The notes below the pieces were generated by a model. The model saw nothing but the letters and a program-made list of their open reading frames with translations. It was not told where the DNA came from and did not search any database. From positions 17,075 to 81,074 of the forward strand of contig JAJEIT010000055.1 of the NCBI GenBank assembly GCA_022827945.1: DNA of 64,000 nt, written 5' to 3'. Below, one piece after another: positions 9,178 to 19,409 of the stretch. The stretch's first letter is position 1; the number at the start of each line of letters is the position of its first letter. This stretch comes from Dehalococcoidia bacterium (GTDB lineage: Bacteria; Chloroflexota; Dehalococcoidia; Tepidiformales; Tepidiformaceae). Made by a program: the position numbers and the translations under genes.

Positions 9178-9846
9178 ATGGCAGACGAGATGCGCATCCA
9201 GGTCATGAACGGCGGTCCCTACGTCGTCTCCGGCGGTGTTCCGCTGAAGGAGATGGCTCCCGTCCAGACACTCAACGGCGAGAACGTCGACTGGCACGTG
9301 CTCCGCGAGATTGACGAGTCTCGCGATCTCTACGCCCTCTGCCGCTGTGGCCGCTCCAGCGACAAGCCCTACTGCGACGGCTCACACGCCAGCGAGCCCT
9401 GGCCCGAGGCCGAGACCGCCGACCGGCGTCCCATGGCCGACCGCGCCAACCGCATCGAGGGCGCCGCCGGCGTCATGCTCGACGACGAGTCGGTCTGCAT
9501 CGGCGCCGGTTTCTGCGGCACGAAGACGACCAACGCCTGGGACCTCATCGACGAAGAGGGCGACGAGGCCCGCGAGCGTGTCACTGCCATGGTGGGCCGC
9601 TGCCCCACCGGCCGCCTCGCCATCGTCCCCGCAGGCGAGAACGGGCTCGTCGAGCCCTCCCTCGACGCCGAGATCGCGGTCGTCCCGGGCGGCCCCCTCT
9701 GGGTACGCGGTGGCGTCAACGTCGAGAGCGCCGACGGCACGCCCTGGGAGGTCCAGAACCGCCGCACGCTCTGTCGCTGCGGCGCCTCTAACAACAAGCC
9801 GTTTTGTGACGGCGCCCACAGCGACCTGCATTTCGACGAGCGCTAG
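9178..9846 (+). CDS. CDGSH iron-sulfur protein with two CDGSH motifs and a central Cys-containing domain
   Basis: CRCGRSSDKPYCDGSH and CRCGASNNKPFCDGAH; central SVCIGAGFC...GRCPTGRL. Confidence 0.92.
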   Translation: MADEMRIQVMNGGPYVVSGGVPLKEMAPVQTLNGENVDWHVLREIDESRDLYALCRCGRSSDKPYCDGSHASEPWPEAETADRRPMADRANRIEGAAGVMLDDESVCIGAGFCGTKTTNAWDLIDEEGDEARERVTAMVGRCPTGRLAIVPAGENGLVEPSLDAEIAVVPGGPLWVRGGVNVESADGTPWEVQNRRTLCRCGASNNKPFCDGAHSDLHFDER

Positions 9847-10283
9847 CCGGGGCTTTCCACCTCGCTCAGCGCATGCACGAACGGGAACGCCGGGCTTGCG
9901 GCCCGGTGGAATCGGTCATCGGCCGTCCACAGCTCGCAGCCCAGGGACTCCGCCAGCGCTAGGTAGTGACAGTCGTAGGCCGCACCCTGGCCGAGTTCGC
10001 TTGCCAGTTCGAGTGCCCGACTATGGAGCTGAGGCAGGGGGTGCAGGTCAACCAGTGAATTCAGGTCATCGATGAGCTTCACGGCCCCCGGCACGGTCAG
10101 TTCACCCTTCACGACTTGCTGGTGAAGGGCATTAGTCACCTCCGCTGGCAGGAGGTGCGGAGCCGACGGACGTCTGTCCTCGCGGCCCCAGGACTCCAGC
10201 AGGGCCTGCGCCTGGTCGGAGTCGTCCTCCTCCAGGAGCCACTTCAGCGCCAGGCTTGCATCGACGACGACGAATTCACTCAC
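9843..10283 (-). CDS. vapC: PIN-domain toxin, VapC-like
   Basis: FVVVDASLALKWLLEED...YDCHYLALAESLGCELWTADDRF. Confidence 0.88.
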   Translation of the reverse strand: MSEFVVVDASLALKWLLEEDDSDQAQALLESWGREDRRPSAPHLLPAEVTNALHQQVVKGELTVPGAVKLIDDLNSLVDLHPLPQLHSRALELASELGQGAAYDCHYLALAESLGCELWTADDRFHRAASPAFPFVHALSEVESPG

Positions 10284-10602
10284 GGCCCTTGGGCCTGCGC
10301 GTCTGCTCGATCTGCGCGTCCCGCATCTCACGTCCCTCGCGAATCAGGTCGACGGAGTTCCCCGGCAGAACGCGGTCGCCGAAGATCTCTTTCCGCATCC
10401 GGGCGAACTGCTCGGCCGCTCCCGACACTGAGGGCCGACCAGGCGCATTTCCCGACTCGTCCTCGGCCAACTCCCTCTCGATGGCGGTCTGGCAGTACTC
10501 GCGCATGCTGACGCCCTTCAGGGCGGCGACTGCCTTCAGACGTCGCTGAAGGGGGGCGTCAAGGTCCAGGGTGAGCCGCTTCTTCTCGACTGGCTTCGCC
10601 AT
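10276..10602 (-). CDS. Antitoxin, ribbon-helix-helix-like partner of VapC
   Basis: KKRLTLDLDAPLQRRLKAVAALKGVSMREYCQTAIERELAED; overlaps the PIN gene. Confidence 0.8.
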   Translation of the reverse strand: MAKPVEKKRLTLDLDAPLQRRLKAVAALKGVSMREYCQTAIERELAEDESGNAPGRPSVSGAAEQFARMRKEIFGDRVLPGNSVDLIREGREMRDAQIEQTRRPKGRE

Positions 10603-10646
10603 GGCGTGTCTCCCACAGGCAGGTTCCCGCCCATTCCAGATTTGCG

Positions 10647-10661
10647 GAAATACAGAAATAC
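10647..10661. repeat. Direct repeat GAAATAC-A-GAAATAC upstream of vapBC
   Basis: Read directly; 45 nt upstream of the antitoxin start. Confidence 0.4.
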
Positions 10662-10726
10662 GTCAAGAGGCCTCACGGGACAGGGGCGCATAGCAAGTGG
10701 GAAGGGGCCGGAGAGAAGCGGGGCTG

Positions 10727-11596
10727 CTAGCCCAGCAGCCGCTTCATTGTCGCGCCGATCTCCGCCGGCGAGTCCGAAACGACCGCGCCCGCCGCGCGAA
10801 GCGCGGCCTTCTTGTTCTCGGCCTTGCCGTCCTCGCCGGAGATGATCGCGCCCGCGTGACCCATCCGCCGCCCCGGAGGCGCCGTCGCCCCCGCGATGAA
10901 CGCCACGACCGGCTTGCGCACGTGATCCTGGATGTAGGCCGCCGCCTCCTGCTCCGCGCTTCCGCCTATCTCGCCCACCATCACGATCGCGTCCGTATCC
11001 GGATCTTCGTTCAGCATCCTGATCGCTTCGATCTGCGGCGTCCCGATGATCGGGTCGCCGCCCACGCCGATGCAGGTGCTCTGTCCGAGTCCTTCGGCCG
11101 TCAGCTGCGCCACCACCTCGTACACCAGCGTTCCCGAGCGGCTCACCACGCCGACGCGGCCCGGCAGGAACACGTCGCCCGGCATGATGCCCACGCGCGT
11201 CTGCGTCCCCGGCGTGATCACGCCCGGACAGTTCGGCCCGATGAGCATCGTCGGGCCCTCTTTCAGGGCCTGCTTCACGCGCACCATGTCCATCACGGGG
11301 ATGCCCTCCGTGATGCAGACAGCCAGGGGCACGGCCGAGGACGCCGCCTCCAGGATCGCGTCCGCCGCGAAGGGCGCTGGCACGAAGATGATGCTCACGT
11401 TCGCGCCCGTCTCCCGCACTGCCGTATCCACCGTCGGGAAGATGGGAACCCCGTCCTGCTCCTCGCCGCCGCGCCGCGGATGCACCGCCGCCACCACGTT
11501 CGTCCCGTAGGCGATCGACCGGCGCATGTGGTTCGCGCCTTCCGTGCCGATCCCCTGAACCATCAGTCGCGTGTTCTCGTCGAGAAGGACGCTCAT
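10727..11596 (-). CDS. sucD: Succinyl-CoA ligase alpha subunit
   Basis: [40 protein letters not shown]...[11 protein letters not shown]...[10 protein letters not shown]. Confidence 0.94.
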   Translation of the reverse strand: MSVLLDENTRLMVQGIGTEGANHMRRSIAYGTNVVAAVHPRRGGEEQDGVPIFPTVDTAVRETGANVSIIFVPAPFAADAILEAASSAVPLAVCITEGIPVMDMVRVKQALKEGPTMLIGPNCPGVITPGTQTRVGIMPGDVFLPGRVGVVSRSGTLVYEVVAQLTAEGLGQSTCIGVGGDPIIGTPQIEAIRMLNEDPDTDAIVMVGEIGGSAEQEAAAYIQDHVRKPVVAFIAGATAPPGRRMGHAGAIISGEDGKAENKKAALRAAGAVVSDSPAEIGATMKRLLG

Positions 11597-11786
11597 TGAA
11601 GCTCCCGCGCGCGCCGCGCCGCCGAAATACGCCCGCGCGCTCCCTCGGCGATCGCGGGCCTCCGCATTCTAGCCGCGCCTCCCGATGGCGCTAGCGGGGA
11701 GGCCTTCCTCCGGCCCGCAGCCGCCGCCGCTGCTACGATTACGCACCGATCACCGATCCCCAATCACCGACCACTGGAGATTCCCC

Positions 11787-12971
11787 ATGGCCATGGCTCT
11801 CGAAGGCATCAAGGTCCTCGACCTCTCCCGCCTCGCTCCCGGTCCCTACTGCTCGATGCTCCTCGCCGACTTCGGCGCCGACGTCACCCTCGTCGAGGCC
11901 GTCCCCGGCGCCAACGCGAAGCTCGCCGGCCCCGCCGCCGACCCCGAGGCGGCGAAGCGCGCGGCCGCCTACAACGCCCTCGGCCGCGGCAAGCGCTCCA
12001 TCGCCCTGAACCTCAAGAACGAGGCCGCCCGCGAGGTCTTTTACGAGCTCGTGAGAGGAGCCGACGTCGTTCTCGAGGGCTTTCGCCCCGGTGTCGTCAA
12101 CCGCCTCGGCGTCGACTACGAGACGCTCTCCGCCATCAATCCCCGCATCGTCTACTGCTCCCTCTCCGGCTTCGGCCAGACGGGGCCCTACAGCAACCTC
12201 GTCGGCCACGACATCAACTACATCTCCATCGGAGGCGCCCTCGGCGTCATCGGCCGCCCCGGAACTCCCCCCGCCATCCCCGTGAACCTGCTCGCCGACT
12301 TCGCCGGCGGCGGGCTCATGGCCGCCTTCGCCATCTGCGCCGCCCTCCTCGCCCGCGAGCACACCGGCCGGGGCCAGACGGTAGACATCGCCATGAGCGA
12401 TGGCGTCCTCTCCCTCATGACCAGCGCCATGACCGGCTTCTTCTCGACCGGCACGCCCCTCCGCCCCGGCGAAGGCTTCCTCACCGGCGCCCGCCCCTGG
12501 TACGACACCTACCAGTGCAGCGACGGCCGCTGGTTCTCCATCGGCAGCATCGAACCCCACTTCTACGACGCCCTCTGCCGCACCCTCGGCGCCGAGGAGT
12601 TCCTGGGGAGGCAGCACGACGAGTCCGCCTGGCCCGCCATGCGCGAGCGCTTCGAGGCCGCCTTCGCCACGAAGACCGCCGATGAGTGGATGGCGATCAT
12701 GTCCGAACACGACATCTGCGCCGCCCCCGTCCTCGAGCAGGAGAACATCGTCACCGACCCCCACAACGTCGCCCGCGACATGATCGTGACCATCGACACC
12801 CCGGCGGGACCGGTCCAGCAAGTCGGCGTCGGCCCCAAGCTCAGCGACACGCCCGGACGCGTCGAGCGTGGCGCGCCCGTCAACGGCGAGCACACCGACG
12901 AGGTGCTCGCCTCCATCGGCTACGATGCCGAGCGCATCGCCGCCCTTCGCGCCGAGGGCGCCGTCGGCTAG
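11787..12971 (+). CDS. CaiB/BaiF-type CoA transferase
   Basis: ALEGIKVLDLSRLAPGPYCSMLLADFGADVTLVE...GRGKRSIALNLKN. Confidence 0.94.
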   Translation: MAMALEGIKVLDLSRLAPGPYCSMLLADFGADVTLVEAVPGANAKLAGPAADPEAAKRAAAYNALGRGKRSIALNLKNEAAREVFYELVRGADVVLEGFRPGVVNRLGVDYETLSAINPRIVYCSLSGFGQTGPYSNLVGHDINYISIGGALGVIGRPGTPPAIPVNLLADFAGGGLMAAFAICAALLAREHTGRGQTVDIAMSDGVLSLMTSAMTGFFSTGTPLRPGEGFLTGARPWYDTYQCSDGRWFSIGSIEPHFYDALCRTLGAEEFLGRQHDESAWPAMRERFEAAFATKTADEWMAIMSEHDICAAPVLEQENIVTDPHNVARDMIVTIDTPAGPVQQVGVGPKLSDTPGRVERGAPVNGEHTDEVLASIGYDAERIAALRAEGAVG

Positions 12972-13011
12972 CGTCGGGCGCCCTTGGGGCGCAGCCGCCA
13001 AAGGAGCACCC

Positions 13012-13959
13012 ATGGAATACCGCGTCGTCGCCACCGATATCGAGTTCGCCGAAGGGCCGCTGGAACTGCCCGGTGGTGACATCCTCTACACCGAGATCCG
13101 CGCCGGCACGCTCACCCGCGTCTCGCCCGACGGCTCCCGCAAGGAGACCTTCGCGACCACGGGCGGCGGCCCCAACGGCGCCGCCATCGGCCCCGACGGC
13201 GCCATCTACGTCACGCAGAACGGCGGCTTCCAGTGGTCCGAGAGCCGCACCTCCAGCGGCCAGCGCATGATCTCGCCCGGCCCGCGCCCCGAGGAGGGCT
13301 ACATCGGTGGCCAGATCCAGCGCGTCAGCGCCGACGGCTCCGAGGTCACCACCATCTACTCCGAGTGCGACGGCGAGCCCCTCAAGGGCCCCAACGACCT
13401 CGTCTTCGACCGCGAGGGCAACTTCTACTTCACCGACCACGGCAAGCGCTACGGCCGCCAGCGCGATATCACCGGCGTCTTCTACGCCTCGCCGAAGGGC
13501 GACTTCATCCGCGAGATCATCTTCCCCCTGGAGGCCCCGAACGGCATCGGCCTCAGCCCCGACGAGCGCACGCTCTACGTCGCAGAGACTCCCACCGGCC
13601 GCCTCTGGGGCTTCGACATCACCGCCCCGGGCGAGATCGGCGACCGCCGCGTCGTCGCCACCGTCCCCGGCGCCCCGCCCTACAACTACGCCATGTGCGA
13701 CTCCATGTGCGTCGACGGCGACGGCAACATCCTCGTCGCCACCATCATCAACGGCGGTATCACCTCCATCTACCCCGACGGCGCGACCGTCTGGCACGAG
13801 CCCCTCCCCGATCGCGTCACCACCAACGCCTGCTTCGCCGGCCCCGACCTGCGCACGCTCTACGTGACCATGGGCAGCATGGGCCAGCTCGTGGCGTTCG
13901 ATGACTGGCCCGTCCCCGGCCACCGGCTCAATTTCCAGGCCGAAAGCGCGCCCGCGTGA
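13012..13959 (+). CDS. SMP-30/gluconolactonase/LRE-family protein
   Basis: FAEGPLELPGGDILYTEIRAGTLTRVSPDGS...GPNDLVFDREGNFYFTDHG...APNGIGLSPDERTLYVAET. Confidence 0.92.
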   Translation: MEYRVVATDIEFAEGPLELPGGDILYTEIRAGTLTRVSPDGSRKETFATTGGGPNGAAIGPDGAIYVTQNGGFQWSESRTSSGQRMISPGPRPEEGYIGGQIQRVSADGSEVTTIYSECDGEPLKGPNDLVFDREGNFYFTDHGKRYGRQRDITGVFYASPKGDFIREIIFPLEAPNGIGLSPDERTLYVAETPTGRLWGFDITAPGEIGDRRVVATVPGAPPYNYAMCDSMCVDGDGNILVATIINGGITSIYPDGATVWHEPLPDRVTTNACFAGPDLRTLYVTMGSMGQLVAFDDWPVPGHRLNFQAESAPA

Positions 13960-15137
13960 GAATCGCCGTCACGGCGACCCTCGCCATCTGCGTGGTGGGT
14001 CTGGGGCTGCTGCGGGTCACCGTCGCCGCCCCCCAGCGGTGCCCCGAGATCACGCCCGCCTCGCTTCAAGCCTTCGCCTCCGCTTCCGCGGCCTGGATCG
14101 AGGTCGCCCAGTACGCCGACGGTCGCTACGTCTACGAGTACGACGCCCGCACCGACGGCATCTCCGGGGACTACAACGTCGTCCGCCACGCCGGCGTCAC
14201 CATGTCCCTCTACCAGGCCGTGGCCCTCGGCGACCGGTCGCGCCTGCACGCCGCCGACCTCGGCACGGCCTGGATGCAGGCCAACCTCATCGAACGCGAC
14301 GACTGGGTCGCCCTCCGCAACCCCGATACCGGCCGCGTGAAGCTCGGCGCGAGCTCGCTCATGCTCGCCGGCCTGACCCAGCGCCGACTCGCCACCGACG
14401 ACCCCATCTTCGACGACCTCATGAAGCAGCTCGCCCGCTTCCTCGTCGTGATGCAGCTCCCCGACGGCGCCATGCTCAACTTCTGGGATCCCGGCACGGG
14501 CAAGCCCGACCCCTCCGTCCGCTCGCGCTACGCCACCGGCGAGGCCCTCTGGGCCCTGGCCCAGATGCACCGCCACTTCCCCAACGACGGCTGGGACGAG
14601 CCATCCTGGCGCATCGCCGACTACCTCGCCCTCCACCGCGACGAGGTCGAGGGACTCGACTTCCCTCCCTGGCCCGACCAGTGGGCCGCCTACAGCCTGT
14701 CCGAGATGGGGGACTGGCCCCTGAAGGAGCACCACATCGAGTACGCACGCAAGCTCGCCGAGCGCTTCGGCTTCCTCATCCGGGTCGAGTCGCAACGCAC
14801 CGGGGGCGTCATCAACGAGCCATTCCACGGGCGCCTCACACGCGCCGCCGGCCTCGGGACGTGGGTCGAAGGGCTCACCTCGATGTGGCGCCTCGCTAGC
14901 ACCGACGACCGGCTTGCCGATCTCGAACCGAAGCTGGCCGAACGCGCCATCTGCGGGGCTGGCATCCTCGCCAGCCGCCAGGTCTCGGACGAAGGCGCCG
15001 CCGCATGGCCCAGTCCGGCCCTCGCCGCCGGCGCCTGGTTCCGCGACGGCATCACGCGCATGGACGACCAGCAGCACGCCCTCTCCGGCCTCGCCCTCAC
15101 AGGGGCTATCCTTGCCGCCGAGGAGGACAGACCATGA
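13956..15137 (+). CDS. Secreted protein, possible alpha/alpha-barrel fold, unknown function
   Basis: GTGA overlap with upstream stop; signal-like N-terminus; WRIADYLALHRDEVEGLDFPPWPDQWAAYSLSEM. Confidence 0.75.
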   Translation: MRIAVTATLAICVVGLGLLRVTVAAPQRCPEITPASLQAFASASAAWIEVAQYADGRYVYEYDARTDGISGDYNVVRHAGVTMSLYQAVALGDRSRLHAADLGTAWMQANLIERDDWVALRNPDTGRVKLGASSLMLAGLTQRRLATDDPIFDDLMKQLARFLVVMQLPDGAMLNFWDPGTGKPDPSVRSRYATGEALWALAQMHRHFPNDGWDEPSWRIADYLALHRDEVEGLDFPPWPDQWAAYSLSEMGDWPLKEHHIEYARKLAERFGFLIRVESQRTGGVINEPFHGRLTRAAGLGTWVEGLTSMWRLASTDDRLADLEPKLAERAICGAGILASRQVSDEGAAAWPSPALAAGAWFRDGITRMDDQQHALSGLALTGAILAAEEDRP

Positions 15138-15685
15138 GCGGACTCGGGATCACCATCCTCCTCGTCTTCGCCTCGATTAACCCGCCGGCGGTCCTCTCGA
15201 CGATGAACCGGGCCGTCGAAGGCCGCCTCAATCCCCGGGTGGCCCTCGTCGCCTTCCTCGCCGGCGCCGCCCTCCTCCTCGCCGCCACCTTCGCCGCCGA
15301 CGCCTTCCTCGATGCCCTCGACCTCGAGCCGGAGACCTTCCGCATCTCCGCCGGCATCGTGATGGCCGTCACCGGCGCCGCCTTCATCCTCTTCGGACCA
15401 CTCTCCTACCCGGTCGAGCCCGGCCGGAAGGGCGCCCTCTTCCCCTTCGCCTTCCCGCTCCTCGCGAGCCCGGCCGCCTTTGCCGCCGTGCTCACCCGCT
15501 CCGCCGACAAGGGAGAGCCCCAGGCGGTGCTCGCGGTCCTCCTCGTAACGGCCGCCGTGGCTGCGGGCGTGTTCGCACTCTCCGGCCGCTCCGCGCCCGT
15601 CGTCGGCGCCCTCGCCCGCCTCATCGGCGCGGTCCTTGTGTTCCGCGCCGTGTCTCTCGTCATCGACGGGATCCGCGCCGTGTAG
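15134..15685 (+). CDS. MarC-like integral membrane protein
   Basis: ATGA overlap with the upstream gene; SINPPAVLS...AGIVMAVTGAAFILFG...PFAFPLLASPAA. Confidence 0.7.
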   Translation: MSGLGITILLVFASINPPAVLSTMNRAVEGRLNPRVALVAFLAGAALLLAATFAADAFLDALDLEPETFRISAGIVMAVTGAAFILFGPLSYPVEPGRKGALFPFAFPLLASPAAFAAVLTRSADKGEPQAVLAVLLVTAAVAAGVFALSGRSAPVVGALARLIGAVLVFRAVSLVIDGIRAV

Positions 15686-15705
15686 CCCCCCGGAAGGAGT
15701 CACCC

Positions 15706-16218
15706 ATGCCGGAACTCGACCAGGCCGCCCTCCAGCGCGCGCTCGACGAGATCGAGTTGCGCAACCTCTACTTCCGCTACGCCCGCGGTGTCGACCGCCT
15801 CGACCCTGAGCTGTTGCGCTCCTGCTTCCATGAGGACGCCCACATCACCACCCGCAATCGCGAGATACGCGACGACTTCGTGAAGAACGTGATGGTCGGG
15901 CTCTCGCGCTTCAAGATGACCCAGCACGTCACCACCAACGTCTGGGTCGAGATCGACGGCGACACGGCGAAAGGCGAGGCCTACGCCCAGGCCAACCACC
16001 GCGCCCCCGGCGAGAACGGCGAGCCCGACACCGACTACCGCTGGGGCGGGCGCTACGTCGACCGCTTCGAGCGCCGCGACGGCGTCTGGAAGTTCTCCGA
16101 CCGCGTCGTCATCCACGACATGGACCGCGTCGTTCGCGTCGACGAGGTCTGGGATCCGCCTGGGCTCGGCTTCACCGAGGGCTCCCACTCGACCGGCGAC
16201 ATCGTCTACCAGGAATAG
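15706..16218 (+). CDS. SnoaL-like/NTF2-fold protein
   Basis: ALDEIELRNLYFRYARGVDRLDPELLRSCFHEDA...WGGRYVDRFERRDGVWKFSDR. Confidence 0.88.
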   Translation: MPELDQAALQRALDEIELRNLYFRYARGVDRLDPELLRSCFHEDAHITTRNREIRDDFVKNVMVGLSRFKMTQHVTTNVWVEIDGDTAKGEAYAQANHRAPGENGEPDTDYRWGGRYVDRFERRDGVWKFSDRVVIHDMDRVVRVDEVWDPPGLGFTEGSHSTGDIVYQE

Positions 16219-16232
16219 CCCGGGAGGAACAT

Positions 16233-16703
16233 ATGAGGCCCGACGCCATCATCAACGCCCACGACATCCCCTCGGACGAGATCTTTCACTTCGCCATGGC
16301 CGTCCCCGACTTGCAGGCCGCGATGGACCAGCTCGGCCCCGCCCTCAACGCGGACTGGACCTCCATCTGGTCCATGACGCGGAAGATGGATACCCCTCGA
16401 GGCCCCACCACCGACGAGATGCAGGCCGTCTATACCCGCCAGGGGCCGCCCTACATCGAGCTGGTGAGCGGCCACGGCAGCGGCTTCTTCGCGGCCGACG
16501 ACGGGCCCCGTCTCCACCACGTCGGCTACATCGTCGACGACGTTCGCGCCGAGGCCGAGCGCCTCCAGGCGCTGGGCATGACCATCTGGGACCTGGGCCC
16601 CGGTTCCGCCTTCGTCACGAACGACGTCGGCATGACCTTCGAGATCATGGGGCCCGGCATCCGCCAGACCCTCGACGAGTGGTTCAACAGGCCCACCGAC
16701 TAG
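16233..16703 (+). CDS. VOC/glyoxalase-superfamily protein
   Basis: IFHFAMAVPDLQAAMDQLG...GPRLHHVGYIVDDVRAEAERLQALGM. Confidence 0.88.
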   Translation: MRPDAIINAHDIPSDEIFHFAMAVPDLQAAMDQLGPALNADWTSIWSMTRKMDTPRGPTTDEMQAVYTRQGPPYIELVSGHGSGFFAADDGPRLHHVGYIVDDVRAEAERLQALGMTIWDLGPGSAFVTNDVGMTFEIMGPGIRQTLDEWFNRPTD

Positions 16704-16750
16704 CGCGCTTCGGAGCCGCTAACCTGCCCGTCGCGTAGCATCCTTCGGCG

Positions 16751-17533
16751 ATGCCGAGGCGCATCCTCATCAGCAACGATGACGGCTACGAGTCCCCCGG
16801 ACTCTGGGCGCTCGCCCGCGCCTGTCGCTCCCTCGACTGCGACGTCACCGTCGTCGCGCCCAGCAAGAACCAGAGCGCCGTCGGCGGCAGCCTCACGCTC
16901 CGCCAGGAGCTGAACTGGATCCCCATCGAGGATCCGCCCGTGCCCGGCGTCGATGCCTGGCACGTCAACGGCTCCCCCGCTTCGGCCGTCATCGTCGGCC
17001 TCAACGGCGTCCTCGACGAAGAGCCCGACCTGCTCGTCTCCGGCATCAACCGGGGCGCCAACATCGGCAACGATCTCACCGCCAGCGGCACCGTCGGCGC
17101 CGCCCTCCAGGGTCACTATCGCGGCATCACCTCGCTCGCCATCTCGTACGCGATGGACCCCCGCGCCGAGGTCGACTGGGACGCCGCCGAACGCGTCGCC
17201 GCCATCTTCTGCCGCGAGGAGATCGAGGGCCGGCTGCCGAAGTCCATCTTCCTCAACGTGAACATCCCCCTCGTCCCCTTCGAGGAGATCAAGGGCATCC
17301 TCGTGACGCGCGTCGCGCGACGGGGCTACTTCCACCTCGAGGTCCAGGGCGAGTCGAAGGGCTTCCTCACCCGCGGACCCTTCGAGCCCACCCCCCTCGA
17401 CCCGCCCCCCGGCACCGACATCTGGGCGATCATGCACAAGTACGTGAGCGTCAGCCCGCTCCAGGCCAACTTCACCGACCACCACGTCATCGACGCCCTC
17501 GGCGAGCGCTTCAATGCTGCCTGGAACGAATAG
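16751..17533 (+). CDS. surE: 5'/3'-nucleotidase SurE
   Basis: RRILISNDDGYESPGLWALARA...VVAPSKNQSAVGGSLT...VNGSPASAV...SGINRGANIGND. Confidence 0.95.
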   Translation: MPRRILISNDDGYESPGLWALARACRSLDCDVTVVAPSKNQSAVGGSLTLRQELNWIPIEDPPVPGVDAWHVNGSPASAVIVGLNGVLDEEPDLLVSGINRGANIGNDLTASGTVGAALQGHYRGITSLAISYAMDPRAEVDWDAAERVAAIFCREEIEGRLPKSIFLNVNIPLVPFEEIKGILVTRVARRGYFHLEVQGESKGFLTRGPFEPTPLDPPPGTDIWAIMHKYVSVSPLQANFTDHHVIDALGERFNAAWNE

Positions 17534-17585
17534 CGCGCAGGCGTTGCGCTACACTCGAAGCTGACCAAATCCGGAGGACAGTCCC

Positions 17586-18335
17586 ATGTCTGGCCACTCG
17601 AAATGGTCGACCATCAAGCGCAAGAAAGCCGCCGCCGATAACAAACGCGGCGCCCTCTTCACCAAGCTTGCCAAGGAGCTCCAACTCGCCGCCAGGGCCG
17701 GCGGCCCCGACCCCGACGCGAACTTCAAGTTGCGCCTCGCCGTCCAGCGCGCGAAGGCCGCCAACATGCCCAACGACAACATCACGCGCGCCATCGCGAA
17801 GGCCACCGGCGGCGCCGACGGCGACCAGCTGATCGAGGTCAGCTACGAGGGTTACGGCCCCGGCGGCGCCGCCGTCCTCGTGACCGCCGTCACGGACAAC
17901 CGCAACCGCACGGTCGCCGCCATCCGCCACGAGTTCACCAGCGTGGGCGGCAGCCTCGGCGAGAACGGCTCCGTCGCCTGGCAGTTCAAGTCCCGCGGCG
18001 CGTTGTCCGTGCCCATCGACGGCCACGACGAGGACGAGATCGCCCTCGTCGCGATCGAGGCCGGCGCCGACGACCTCGAAACCTCCGACGGCTCCGTCGA
18101 GATCCAGACCGCCCCCGGAGACCTCGAAGCCGTCCGTGTGGCGCTCACGGAGGCGGGCTACACCATCGACCACGCCGACCTCTCTATGGTCCCCACCTCC
18201 ACCATCGCCCTCGAGAAGGGCCCCGCGGCCCAGACCCTCCGCCTCCTCGATGGCCTCGAGGAGCTCGAGGACGTGCAGCGCGTCTACTCCAACGCCGACT
18301 TCGACGAGGATCTCCTCGCCCAGTACGCCGGATAG
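17586..18335 (+). CDS. yebC: YebC/PmpR-family regulator
   Basis: MSGHSKWSTIKRKKAAADNKRGALFTKLAKE. Confidence 0.96.
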   Translation: MSGHSKWSTIKRKKAAADNKRGALFTKLAKELQLAARAGGPDPDANFKLRLAVQRAKAANMPNDNITRAIAKATGGADGDQLIEVSYEGYGPGGAAVLVTAVTDNRNRTVAAIRHEFTSVGGSLGENGSVAWQFKSRGALSVPIDGHDEDEIALVAIEAGADDLETSDGSVEIQTAPGDLEAVRVALTEAGYTIDHADLSMVPTSTIALEKGPAAQTLRLLDGLEELEDVQRVYSNADFDEDLLAQYAG

Positions 18336-18384
18336 CGCCACCCGCCCCTCGGCGCTCTCCTGCCCGCCGTCGTAGAGTGCGGGC

Positions 18385-18870
18385 ATGCGAATCGCAGGCA
18401 TCGACCCGGGCCTGAACGCGACCGGCTACGGCATCGTCGACGTCGACGGCGACCACTGCCGCCACGTCGCCCACGGCGTCGTCCGCACCCGCTCCGTCGA
18501 CAGCCTCGCCCGCCGCCTCGTCCTCATCCGCGACGGCCTGCGCAAGGTGTTCGCCCAGTGGTCGCCGGAGGTCGGCGCGGTCGAGGCCTCCTTCGTCGGC
18601 TCGAACGCACGCACGGCCCTCGCCCTCGGTCACGCGCGCGCCGCCGCCATCCTCGCCCTCGCCGACTCCGCCCTTGAGGTGCACGAGTACGCCCCCGCCG
18701 TCATCAAGAACCAGGTGGGCGGCTACGGCCAGAGTGACAAGGCGCAGATCGCCAAGATGGTGGCGATGGAGCTCCGCATGGCCGAGCAGCCCAGCCCCTC
18801 CGACGCCGCTGACGCCCTCGCCGTGGCGATCACGCACTGGGCGCACACGCGCCTGGAGGGTCGGATCTAG
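18385..18870 (+). CDS. ruvC: Holliday junction endonuclease RuvC
   Basis: MRIAGIDPGLNATGYGIVD...AVEASFVGSNARTALALGHARAAAI. Confidence 0.95.
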   Translation: MRIAGIDPGLNATGYGIVDVDGDHCRHVAHGVVRTRSVDSLARRLVLIRDGLRKVFAQWSPEVGAVEASFVGSNARTALALGHARAAAILALADSALEVHEYAPAVIKNQVGGYGQSDKAQIAKMVAMELRMAEQPSPSDAADALAVAITHWAHTRLEGRI

Positions 18871-19331
18871 TAGCGACCGCCCAGCTTCCCGTGGTCCCAG
18901 CTGTAGATGCGCTCCGGCCGGATGCGCACCGTCACTCGCTTCGCCGCCGCCGGCAGGGCCGCCTCCGGCGTCTCCGTCGGGATCGGAAGCCCCCGGTACT
19001 TGTTCGCCACGACCGACATGACAGTCGCGGTCGTCTGCACATCGGTATCCACCTCGGCGGTGCCCCGAATCACGAGCCCCCGCAGCTCCTCGTAGGCCTC
19101 GCCCGTCTCTAGCATCACCGAGATCTTCGGGTCACGCTGGAGGTTCAGGATTTTCTGGCTCTTCCCGAACGTCGTGAAGTGGATGACGCCGTCGATCATC
19201 ACGTACCACATCGGCGCCAGGTGGGGGAAGCCGCCCGGGCCGTTCGTGGCCACCTGTAACGTCCAGCCCTCGTCCAGGAACTGCTCCTGCTCTTCGGCTG
19301 TCAGGGCGATGGATGCTCGGCGGCTGGGCAT
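18867..19331 (-). CDS. Pyridoxamine-5'-phosphate-oxidase/F420-dependent-type flavin-binding protein
   Basis: LQVATNGPGGFPHLAPMWYVMIDGVIHFTTFGKSQKILNLQRDPKISVMLE. Confidence 0.85.
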   Translation of the reverse strand: MPSRRASIALTAEEQEQFLDEGWTLQVATNGPGGFPHLAPMWYVMIDGVIHFTTFGKSQKILNLQRDPKISVMLETGEAYEELRGLVIRGTAEVDTDVQTTATVMSVVANKYRGLPIPTETPEAALPAAAKRVTVRIRPERIYSWDHGKLGGRY

Positions 19332-19409
19332 GTGGGGAACCCCCTCGTGGCTGCTTTCCCAAAGCCTACGCCCCGACCGCGATCCCGTGCGGCCCTGCGG
19401 CCCCGCCGC

